Shown one piece after another: positions 1 to 5,416 of a stretch of DNA of 7,805 nucleotides; positions within the stretch are counted from its first letter, which is position 1; every line of letters starts with the position of its first letter. The notes under the pieces are model-generated. The model saw only the letters and a program-made list of their open reading frames with translations, did not search any database and had not been told where the DNA came from. Source of the stretch: an uncultured Clostridia bacterium (GTDB lineage: Bacteria; Bacillota; Clostridia; Oscillospirales; Acutalibacteraceae); assembly GCA_945868935.1 (NCBI GenBank), contig CAMBNE010000037.1, positions 1 through 7,805 on the forward strand. Reading direction: 5' to 3'. The position numbers and the translations under genes are program-made.

Positions 1-56
1 CAAAAATTGCATTGCAATTTTTGTGAATGGGACGTGTAGGAACCCGTCCCCTACGA
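1..56. repeat. Palindrome-plus-hairpin repeat module A
   Basis: Positions 1-23 form a perfect palindrome with 11-base arms (CAAAAATTGCA / TGCAATTTTTG) around one central base. Five bases later comes a GC-rich hairpin, GGGACG (29-34) against CGTCCC (45-50), ending in CTACGA at 51-56. The same order (AT-rich palindrome, short spacer, GC-rich hairpin, CTACRA) recurs at 112-167, which suggests a repeat unit rather than chance. The left edge may be cut by the window. Function is unknown. No ORF or RNA family was recognised here. Confidence 0.6.
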
Positions 57-80
57 CTGTAATACAAACGATTCCTTTAT

Positions 81-97
81 TGCCGTAGGCGACGGCA
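81..97. repeat. Short perfect hairpin
   Basis: TGCCGT (81-86) pairs with ACGGCA (92-97) across the 5-base loop AGGCG. It sits between the two larger repeat modules and has no T-run after it on either strand, so it does not look like an intrinsic terminator. It is probably part of the same intergenic repeat cluster. Confidence 0.45.
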
Positions 98-111
98 TCC
101 TTGACGTCCCG

Positions 112-167
112 TTTCATAAATTACAATGCAATTTATGAAATATGGCGAACGCAGTTCGCCTCTACAA
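112..167. repeat. Palindrome-plus-hairpin repeat module B
   Basis: TTTCATAAATT (112-122) and AATTTATGAAA (130-140) are perfect 11-base inverted arms around a 7-base centre. Three bases later GGCGAAC (144-150) pairs with GTTCGCC (154-160) over a 3-base loop, followed by CTACAA (162-167). This parallels module A at 1-56 although most of the arm sequence differs. The shared core ATGCAATTT/TTGCAATTT and shared order suggest related intergenic elements. Whether they are transcribed or mobile cannot be told from the window. Confidence 0.6.
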
Positions 168-182
168 TAATAAAATTCGCGT

Positions 183-300
183 GTCGAGGCACTCGACCGG
201 CAACTCCGCATATAAATAAATTCGGGCGCTATACTTTTTGAATTATCGCAACCTATCCACTCGACCGAAATTCCGAATTACGCATTCCGAATTCCGAATT
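183..300. repeat. Cluster of short direct and inverted repeats
   Basis: GTCGAG (183-188) and CTCGAC (192-197) form a small hairpin. The decamer CACTCGACCG occurs at 190-199 and again at 258-267. ATTCCGAATT, itself nearly palindromic, occurs three times at 270-279, 284-293 and 291-300, the last two overlapping. Nothing protein-coding was seen here. From 301 to 386 the sequence is AT-rich leader for the next gene. It contains one weak promoter-like pair (CTCACA at 315-320, TATATT at 338-343, 17 bases apart) that I do not trust enough to list separately. Confidence 0.55.
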
Positions 301-386
301 AATTTAAGGTTTAGCTCACAATTATTTCCAAAAATAATATATTTTTTAAAGGATTAGTCAATTATTTTTAAAACGGAGTACATTCT

Positions 387-1658
387 ATGTTTGTAGATAC
401 AGCGAAAATTAAAATTAAAGCAGGCGACGGCGGCGACGGTGCAGTTTCGTTTCACCGTGAAAAATACGTAGCCTCAGGCGGTCCCGACGGCGGTGACGGC
501 GGCAGAGGCGGAAACGTTGTCTTTCAAGCCGACTCAAACCTTTCAACGCTTGCAGATTTCAGATATAAGCGCAAATACTTTGCCGCAAAGGGCGAAAACG
601 GCAGGGGCGGCAGATGCAGAGGAAGAAACGCTGAGGATTTGATTATCCGTGTTCCCGTCGGAACTCTTGTAAAGGAAGAAAGCACAGGCAGAATTTTAGC
701 CGACGTTTCCACCAAAGAGCCGTACATTGTTGCAAGAGGCGGCAAGGGCGGCTGGGGAAATCCCCACTTTGCAACTCCCGTCCGTCAGGTGCCTCGCTTT
801 GCAAAGCCCGGACTTCCCGGTGAAGAATTTGACGTTGTGCTTGAGCTTAAGCTCCTTGCAGACGTCGGTCTTGTGGGCTTTCCGAATGTCGGAAAAAGCA
901 CGCTTGTGTCGGTTGTTTCTCAGGCAAAGCCCGAAATTGCAAACTACCACTTCACCACAATAACTCCCGTCCTCGGCGTTGTGTCAATGGGCGAGGGAAG
1001 CTCGTTTGTAATGGCTGACATTCCCGGACTTATTGAGGGCGCATGGCAGGGTACAGGACTCGGCCACCAGTTCCTGCGCCACGTTGAGCGTTGCAGAATG
1101 CTCGTTCATATTGTTGACGTTTCGGGCAGTGAGGGCAGAAACCCGATTGAGGACTTTGAAACAATCAATTCAGAGCTTGAAAAATTCAACCCCGAGCTTG
1201 CGCAAAGACCTATGATTGTTGCAGGCAACAAGTGCGATATGGCTACAGATGAGCAGATTGAGGAGTTTAAAAATTACGTTGAGTCAAAGGGCTATGACTT
1301 TTTCCCGATTATGGCGGCAATCCGTTATGACGTTGACCCGATGCTCAAAAAGATTCAGGAAATGCTCTCAAAGCTACCGCCGATTGTCCACTACGAGGCA
1401 GAGCCTGCACCGGTTGTAAACGTGGAAGATTTTGACGACCACAGCGTAACAATCAAAAACGTAAACGGAATTTACACAGTCGAAGCTGACTGGCTGTTGC
1501 AGGTTATGAAGGGTATTAATTTTGATGATTACGAAAGCCTCAACTACTTCCAGAAGGTGCTTATCAACGGCGGTGTAATTGACGCTCTGCGTGAAAAGGG
1601 CTGTAACGACGGCGACACTGTTTCAATTTATGACGTTGAATTTGACTTTATGGATTAA
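387..1658 (+). CDS. obg: Obg/CgtA GTPase, ribosome assembly
   Basis: Obg is an essential cytoplasmic GTPase that binds the 50S subunit, takes part in late large-subunit assembly and links it to stress signalling. The 423 residues show all three family domains. The glycine-rich Obg fold is at about 1-158 (many GDGGDG/GGRGG turns). The G domain is at about 159-330, with P-loop GFPNVGKST (164-172), switch I YHFTTITP (187-194), G3 DIPG (211-214) and G4 NKCD (281-284). A C-terminal OCT domain follows at about 344-423. Length is typical of Firmicutes Obg. The start is supported by GGAG at 375-378, eight bases before ATG. The G5 segment reads PIMAAI (307-312), where many relatives have a serine (SAA), and switch II has Trp220 in GAWQG. 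mrnC follows 30 nt downstream on the same strand, probably in one transcript. Identification is firm; the functional meaning of the substitutions is unknown. Confidence 0.97.
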   Translation: MFVDTAKIKIKAGDGGDGAVSFHREKYVASGGPDGGDGGRGGNVVFQADSNLSTLADFRYKRKYFAAKGENGRGGRCRGRNAEDLIIRVPVGTLVKEESTGRILADVSTKEPYIVARGGKGGWGNPHFATPVRQVPRFAKPGLPGEEFDVVLELKLLADVGLVGFPNVGKSTLVSVVSQAKPEIANYHFTTITPVLGVVSMGEGSSFVMADIPGLIEGAWQGTGLGHQFLRHVERCRMLVHIVDVSGSEGRNPIEDFETINSELEKFNPELAQRPMIVAGNKCDMATDEQIEEFKNYVESKGYDFFPIMAAIRYDVDPMLKKIQEMLSKLPPIVHYEAEPAPVVNVEDFDDHSVTIKNVNGIYTVEADWLLQVMKGINFDDYESLNYFQKVLINGGVIDALREKGCNDGDTVSIYDVEFDFMD

Positions 1659-1688
1659 TTCTATATTAGAATTATAAAGGGATATGTT

Positions 1689-2102
1689 ATGGAGAATACC
1701 TCAGTAAAACATACTAAAACAGATGAAATTTCACCGCTTACGCTTGCGTTTGTGGGTGACGGCGTGTACGATTTGCTTGTCAGGGAATACCTTGTGCGCA
1801 AGGCAAACCGCCCTGTCGGTGAGCTTAACAAAATCAAGGTGTCGCTTGTAAACTGCAAAAGTCAGGCTGAATTTGCAAAGCAGATAATGCCGTCCTTAAC
1901 CGAAAAGGAGCTTTCGGTTTATAAGCGAGGCAGAAACGCCGCCCCGAAATGCACACCGAAAAACGGCAGTGTAGCAGATTATCACAGCGCAACAGGACTT
2001 GAAGCTCTGTTCGGCTATCTGCACTTAAACGGTGAAAAGGACAGGATTGATGAGATTTTCAATATGATTGTACATATGGAATCACTGAATAAATCACACT
2101 AA
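1689..2102 (+). CDS. mrnC: Mini-ribonuclease III, 23S rRNA maturation
   Basis: Mini-III is a stand-alone RNase III catalytic domain without the double-stranded-RNA-binding domain. In Bacillus it trims the ends of 23S rRNA precursor in the 50S particle. This 137-residue protein has the usual short length. The first metal-binding signature is LAFVGDGVYD (about 19-28; Asp24 the likely catalytic acid). The basic RGRNA turn is at 80-84 and TPKNGS at 89-94. The second signature is ATGLEALFGYL (101-111; Glu105 the likely second acid). AAAGGGA at 1676-1682 ends six bases before the ATG. It lies 30 nt after obg with no terminator between them, so co-transcription is likely; both products work on the large ribosomal subunit. 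The stop codon touches a long palindrome. Confidence 0.93.
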   Translation: MENTSVKHTKTDEISPLTLAFVGDGVYDLLVREYLVRKANRPVGELNKIKVSLVNCKSQAEFAKQIMPSLTEKELSVYKRGRNAAPKCTPKNGSVADYHSATGLEALFGYLHLNGEKDRIDEIFNMIVHMESLNKSH

Positions 2103-2235
2103 AAGTTGTTTGCACATCTTGCTTGCATATTTTCCGTCAGCTTGCCCAAAAAATCCTCGTAATGCGTCAGCATTACTGCGGTTTATTTGTCCAACCTGAC
2201 GAAAAATCTGACTTCGCAATATGCACAAACGATTT
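2103..2235. repeat. ~130-nt imperfect palindrome, MITE- or REP-like
   Basis: The stretch between mrnC and the YitT gene folds back on itself over nearly its full length. The outer arms are GTTTGCACATCTTGC (2108-2122) against GCAATATGCACAAAC (2216-2230). Middle arms are ATTTT (2129-2133) against AAAAT (2203-2207) and CGTCAG (2135-2140) against CTGACG (2196-2201). The apical hairpin is a perfect 7-bp stem GTAATGC (2159-2165) and GCATTAC (2170-2176) with loop GTCA. The region between middle arms and apex also pairs partly (CAAA..AA with TT.TTTG). Weaker pairing extends outward to about 2103 and 2235. No T-run follows on the + strand, so it is not a standard intrinsic terminator. It could be a non-autonomous repeat element or, as RNA, an mRNA-processing or stabilising structure. 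No clear target-site duplication was found. Confidence 0.75.
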
Positions 2236-2273
2236 AATCAGTGCTTCCAATATTTCGGAATAGAAGTGATATA

Positions 2274-3167
2274 ATGAAAAAATCAGAATTCAAATTCCAC
2301 AAGCCGACCCTGAACTCAGTAAAATCAGCGGTTGTCGATTATGTTATAATAGCAGTGGGTGCAGTTTTGTACGCACTCTCGGTAGTCGTTTTTACCTCAC
2401 CCAATAACATTGCCCCCGGCGGACTTACGGGTATTGCAACAATGCTCAACTTTATGTTCTCGCTCCCGATAGGTACGCTTATTTTCCTGATGAACATTCC
2501 TCTGTTTGTCTGGGGAGCAGTTGAAAACGGAATGAATTTTCTGACAAAAACGATTATAGGCACAGCCTTTGTGTCAGTTGCAATTGATGCATTAACGCCG
2601 TTTGTGCCCGTCTATACGGGTGATACACTCCTTGCCGCAATCTTCGGCGGAATTTTAAACGGAATCGGACTCGGTTTTATATTCTATCGTGGCGGCTCAA
2701 CAGGCGGAACTGACATTATTGCGCTGAATATTCATAAGCATATGCCTTATATTTCAACGGGTAACATTATTATGATTGCAGATTTTGCAATTCTTATAAT
2801 GGTGTTCTTTGTGTACAACAGCTTTGAGAGCGTTCTGTACGCAATTATCGCAATTTTCGTGAGCATCAAGGTGATTGATACAATCTCCTACGGTACTTCA
2901 AGAGGCAACGGCAAGCTTATGTTCATCATAACGAATAAGTATGACGAGGTGAGCAAGGCGATTATTAACGACCTCGAAAGGGGAGTAACGCTCCTCGACG
3001 GCGAGGGAGCCTACAGCGGAGAAAAAAAGCGTGTTATAATGTGCGCAGTACGTCCTCAGCAGGTTTACAGAATCCAGAACGGCGTTAAAAGCATTGACGA
3101 AAACGCCTTTATAATCGTCACCACAGCAGGCACAATCCGAGGAAAAGGCTTTGCAAGAAAAGAGTAA
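2274..3167 (+). CDS. YitT family membrane protein (YitT + DUF2179)
   Basis: An integral membrane protein of a widespread Firmicutes family whose substrate and biochemical role are not established. From ATG 2274 it has 297 residues. The hydrophobic N-terminal part has about six to seven segments (roughly 20-40, 48-60, 64-84, 92-112, 118-138, 163-183, 185-201), with family motifs SPNNIAPGGLTGI (42-54) and RGGSTGGTDII (139-149). A cytoplasmic DUF2179 domain at about 213-293 has GVTLLDGEGAYSG (237-249), a conserved IDENAFIIV strand (274-282) and GKGF near the end. The ATG at 2274 is preferred over the in-frame GTG at 2241: MKKSEF is a typical membrane-protein N-terminus, and the weak AGAAGTGAT at 2262-2270 lies just upstream. 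No separate promoter is evident, so read-through from obg-mrnC past the palindrome is possible. A strong terminator follows. Confidence 0.9.
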   Translation: MKKSEFKFHKPTLNSVKSAVVDYVIIAVGAVLYALSVVVFTSPNNIAPGGLTGIATMLNFMFSLPIGTLIFLMNIPLFVWGAVENGMNFLTKTIIGTAFVSVAIDALTPFVPVYTGDTLLAAIFGGILNGIGLGFIFYRGGSTGGTDIIALNIHKHMPYISTGNIIMIADFAILIMVFFVYNSFESVLYAIIAIFVSIKVIDTISYGTSRGNGKLMFIITNKYDEVSKAIINDLERGVTLLDGEGAYSGEKKRVIMCAVRPQQVYRIQNGVKSIDENAFIIVTTAGTIRGKGFARKE

Positions 3168-3182
3168 AATAATTATACTTTT

Positions 3183-3211
3183 ATGACCATCGTAAAAGAT
3201 GGTCATTTTTT
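3183..3211 (+). terminator. Rho-independent terminator after the YitT gene
   Basis: ATGACCATC (3183-3191) pairs perfectly with GATGGTCAT (3198-3206) across a 6-base loop, giving a 9-bp stem followed at once by TTTTT (3207-3211). It starts 15 nt after the YitT stop codon and ends one base before the next -35 element. Confidence 0.92.
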
Positions 3212-3212
3212 G

Positions 3213-3241
3213 TTGACGTTTGTTGTAATAAATGATATAAT
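3213..3241 (+). promoter_or_regulatory. SigA-type promoter for the dockerin gene
   Basis: TTGACG (3213-3218) and TATAAT (3236-3241) are separated by exactly 17 bases, and TGA immediately before the -10 supplies an extended -10 TGN element. Predicted transcription start is near 3248, leaving a leader of about 58 nt before ATG 3306. This is the best promoter in the window. Confidence 0.88.
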
Positions 3242-3305
3242 AATCTTAAAAATTCAGGAAAAATTTGTTAACATTTTTGTTTACAAGATTAATGAGGTGA
3301 AATTT

Positions 3306-4070
3306 ATGAAAAAAATTTCCGTTTTCCTTTCTGTTATTATGCTGTTGAGCATATTGAGCTGTTTTGCTGTTTCGGCTGCTGAAGTGCCTTATCCGCCACT
3401 TAAAACAGGTCATTACGGTGATATAGATACAGAAAAGTATCCTGTTGAATATCCCGACAGGAAAAGAGAAAAACTTGTTTTAGACGAATTAAGTGAAACG
3501 CAGATTAAAGACGATTATTATAAAATTCATCCTGAATGCGACTATAATTCAATTACCGTTGATTATTACGGTACATTAAGTGACGGCAGTATGCTTGTGT
3601 TTGTAGAAAGTGATATGTCCTTATATTTAGATGCGGTTGATTATATGGTTATCGGAAAATACTTGTATGTTACGTCCAGTATAGGAAGGGACATTAAAAT
3701 ATATAGTAATAATATTTTTACGAGCATTATCAACGCTTATCAGAACGGAACTTTGTCAGATGAATTGCTTGACGAAACGGCTGAAATTCTTTGCTTTGCA
3801 AGGTTTGTAAAATCGAATGTTGAGCCTGAGCCGCAGGTGTTATACGGTGACGTTGACAGAAATGGCGTAATTACAATTATGGACGCTACCTTGGTACAGA
3901 AGCTCGGCATTGGTATTGAAGAGCCTGAAAGCGAGCTTATAAGCGTTCTTGCCGATGTAAACAACGACGGCAGAATTTCCATTACTGATGTGACCTGCAT
4001 TCAGAAGTATATCGCAGGCGGCTACGGCGACACAGGCAGAACAGGTATTGCTCCGTTGGTTGTCGGCTGA
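3306..4070 (+). CDS. Secreted dockerin type I protein, unknown function
   Basis: A 254-residue exported protein. A signal peptide spans about 1-24 (MKKI, hydrophobic core, likely cleavage VSA|AE). The C-terminal type I dockerin at about 180-238 has two calcium-binding repeats: the first uses Asp182, Asp184, Asn186 and Asp193 (DVDRNGVITIMD), the second Asp217, Asn219, Asp221 and Asp228 (DVNNDGRISITD). Each is followed by the expected helix (LVQKL, CIQKYI). Dockerins bind cohesins on scaffold or cell-wall proteins, so it probably joins a cellulosome- or amylosome-like complex. The middle part (about 55-168, with DYYGTLSDGSMLVFV and a final helix SDELLDETAEI) has no catalytic motif I recognise; a similar domain may recur in Ruminococcus-type dockerin proteins, from memory only. 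Start choice: GAGGTGA at 3294-3300 is 5 nt before ATG 3306 and the signal peptide begins there; the longer upstream frame would run back through the promoter. It is flanked by its own promoter and terminator, hence monocistronic. Confidence 0.88.
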   Translation: MKKISVFLSVIMLLSILSCFAVSAAEVPYPPLKTGHYGDIDTEKYPVEYPDRKREKLVLDELSETQIKDDYYKIHPECDYNSITVDYYGTLSDGSMLVFVESDMSLYLDAVDYMVIGKYLYVTSSIGRDIKIYSNNIFTSIINAYQNGTLSDELLDETAEILCFARFVKSNVEPEPQVLYGDVDRNGVITIMDATLVQKLGIGIEEPESELISVLADVNNDGRISITDVTCIQKYIAGGYGDTGRTGIAPLVVG

Positions 4071-4115
4071 TAATGAGCAAAACAATTTAAAAGATATTAT
4101 GAATTAAGACAAGTA

Positions 4116-4148
4116 AAGGCTGTTTCACGAACGAAACAGCCTTGTTTT
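4116..4148. terminator. Bidirectional terminator between convergent genes
   Basis: AAGGCTGTTTC (4116-4126) and GAAACAGCCTT (4133-4143) form a perfect 11-bp stem with 6-base loop ACGAAC. On the + strand GTTTT follows, ending dockerin transcription. On the - strand the stem lies 6 nt beyond the glycosyltransferase stop and is followed by the less regular TTACTTGTCTT, so it plausibly serves both genes but more strongly the + strand. Confidence 0.85.
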
Positions 4149-4149
4149 G

Positions 4150-5190
4150 CTATTTATCTTCTTTAAACACCCATTGTCTTTGCACAGTGTAGTTTACCGT
4201 CCACAGCAGTAAATCTACAATTGCCTTTGTAAGCGTGACCGGAATCGGGATAAACGACAACAGCGAAACGATAACCGTACTGGCGCACATTATGCAGAAA
4301 AACAGAATGAAAAATCTGACTGCCTGCTTTTTTGCCTTGCCGTCGTTTTTGAAAATCACACGTCTGTTGATAATAAAATTAATCGCACCCGATACAATTC
4401 TTGCAAGCAGTGTTGCAAACGCAACATTCCATACAAAGCTTGACGGCAGAAGATATGCAAAAACCGTAAACAGCGTAAGGTCAATAAGCGTACAGCCGAT
4501 TGATGATGTTGCAAATCTCAGCGGAGTTTTGTAAATCAGATACGTGTCCTTAATAAGTCTGTAACTGCTTTTCTGACCGCCCGAATAGTCGGCATTTATG
4601 TTAACGTTGTAAAACGGAATTTTCCTGTCGGCACAGCGTGTCAGAAAGTTCATTTCATAGTCACACCTGTCGCCGCTTGTTTCAATTGCAGTTTCATAAA
4701 GTGAAAGAGGAATACCTCTCAGTCCCGTCTGTGTGTCCTTACAGCTTGTACCGGTAACGACCTTGAAATAAAGCGATGAAATTTTATGACCGAACTTTAC
4801 CGAAAAAGGCGCTTTTGATTTCTTCATATTCCGCCTGCCAAGCACAAGCGAATCTGGACGAAGCTCAAGCGCACGGCTGATTTTCATAATGTCCTCAGCC
4901 TTGTGCTGACCGTCAGCGTCGGCGGTGATAAAGCCGCTTATGTTGTATAGCTTGTCGTGAGCAAATTCAAGCCCGGCACGAATGCTTGCTCCTTTGCCGC
5001 TTTTGTCTTTTAAATTCACAATGTGACAGCCAATGCTTTTAAGCTCGTTAAAGTATTCGGACTTCGGGTTACATCCGTCATTTACGATAACAATGTTTCC
5101 TGCGCCAAGCTCGCTTAACTCACTGCAAAGCTCAATTGTACGTCTGTTTTCACAATATAACGTAATAATTACGGCGTGATTCATAATCAT
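4150..5190 (-). CDS. GT2 glycosyltransferase fused to GtrA-like domain
   Basis: A 346-residue membrane protein combining two functions. Residues about 5-215 are a GT-A fold, family 2, dolichyl-phosphate-mannose-synthase-like transferase: nucleotide-binding VIVNDG (34-39), KDKSGKGASIRAG (61-73), the metal-binding DAD in TADADGQH (89-96), QTGLRG (154-159) and the basic-acidic GDRCDYEMNFL (173-183). Residues about 224-343 are a GtrA-type domain with four membrane segments (about 228-248, 252-272, 291-312, 316-336) and two half-repeat motifs, NFIINRRVIFK and NYTVQRQWVFK. In related systems such enzymes move a sugar from a nucleotide donor to polyprenyl phosphate and GtrA helps flip it, so envelope polysaccharide or teichoic-acid glycosylation is likely; donor and acceptor are not known. 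The start may instead be the second ATG (5184), which sits 9 nt after AGG in a weak ribosome site, against 3 nt for 5190. It is transcribed toward the dockerin gene. Confidence 0.92.
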   Translation of the reverse strand: MIMNHAVIITLYCENRRTIELCSELSELGAGNIVIVNDGCNPKSEYFNELKSIGCHIVNLKDKSGKGASIRAGLEFAHDKLYNISGFITADADGQHKAEDIMKISRALELRPDSLVLGRRNMKKSKAPFSVKFGHKISSLYFKVVTGTSCKDTQTGLRGIPLSLYETAIETSGDRCDYEMNFLTRCADRKIPFYNVNINADYSGGQKSSYRLIKDTYLIYKTPLRFATSSIGCTLIDLTLFTVFAYLLPSSFVWNVAFATLLARIVSGAINFIINRRVIFKNDGKAKKQAVRFFILFFCIMCASTVIVSLLSFIPIPVTLTKAIVDLLLWTVNYTVQRQWVFKEDK

Positions 5191-5218
5191 TTACCTGCTT
5201 TAAGATATATTTATCATA

Positions 5219-5247
5219 ATTATACTACATATATTTTCCTAAAACAA
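5219..5247 (-). promoter_or_regulatory. Candidate promoter for the glycosyltransferase gene
   Basis: Read on the - strand, TTGTTT (5247-5242) and a perfect TATAAT (5224-5219) are 17 bases apart. The -10 is ideal but the -35 matches only its first three bases. Transcription would start near 5212, leaving about 20-25 nt of leader. The region is AT-rich, so chance matches are possible. Confidence 0.5.
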
Positions 5248-5324
5248 TATGTGTGACTTTAATTTTGTTTATCGGAATTAAAAAATACCTGTAAAATATT
5301 ATGTGTAAAAATGCTAAAAAACTA

Positions 5325-5353
5325 TTTAAAACGCAGGATTTTTATGTTATAAT
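5325..5353 (+). promoter_or_regulatory. Extended -10 promoter for the amylase gene
   Basis: TTTAAA (5325-5330) and TATAAT (5348-5353) are 17 bases apart, with TGT directly before the -10 (TGN). The start would be near 5360, giving a leader of about 57 nt. The AAACGC within or next to the -35 looks like half of a catabolite-response (cre) site, but the other half does not match. Confidence 0.68.
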
Positions 5354-5400
5354 AAAAACTAATAGACAATATTACAGTTATATATTTATTTAGAATTTTG

Positions 5401-5412
5401 AAAGACGGTGAT
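5401..5412 (+). promoter_or_regulatory. Ribosome binding site that decides the amylase start
   Basis: AAAGACGGTGAT matches the 16S anti-Shine-Dalgarno complement at GGTGAT (5407-5412). The possible GTG start at 5408 lies inside this pairing region, so it is a poor start. TTG at 5417 lies 4 nt after GGTGAT and 8 nt after the GG, and is the better choice. Confidence 0.65.
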
Positions 5413-5416
5413 TTAT

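Noticed and set aside
321..348. ATTATTT/AAATAAT hairpin followed by T-rich sequence before obg
   Set aside because: The stem is entirely A-T and too weak for a terminator, and no gene ends just upstream.
2241..2273. In-frame GTG start giving an 11-residue extension of the YitT protein
   Set aside because: There is no good ribosome site before it, it follows the palindrome arm directly, and MKKSEF at 2274 is a more normal N-terminus.
2270..2275. Perfect TATAAT overlapping the YitT start codon
   Set aside because: No acceptable -35 at 16-18 bases upstream, and a start there would fall inside the coding sequence.
3241..3291. TAATCTT / AAGATTA inverted repeat around the dockerin leader, with a GTTAAC centre region
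   Set aside because: The left arm overlaps the -10 and lies before the expected transcript start, so it cannot fold in the mRNA; seven-base AT-rich arms are easily due to chance.
3183..3305. Extended reading frame upstream of the dockerin gene
   Set aside because: It would begin in the terminator stem and run through the promoter; the ribosome site and signal peptide both place the start at 3306.
4235..4534. 99-codon + strand reading frame opposite the glycosyltransferase
   Set aside because: It lies wholly antisense to a well-supported gene, has no ribosome site and encodes no recognisable motif.
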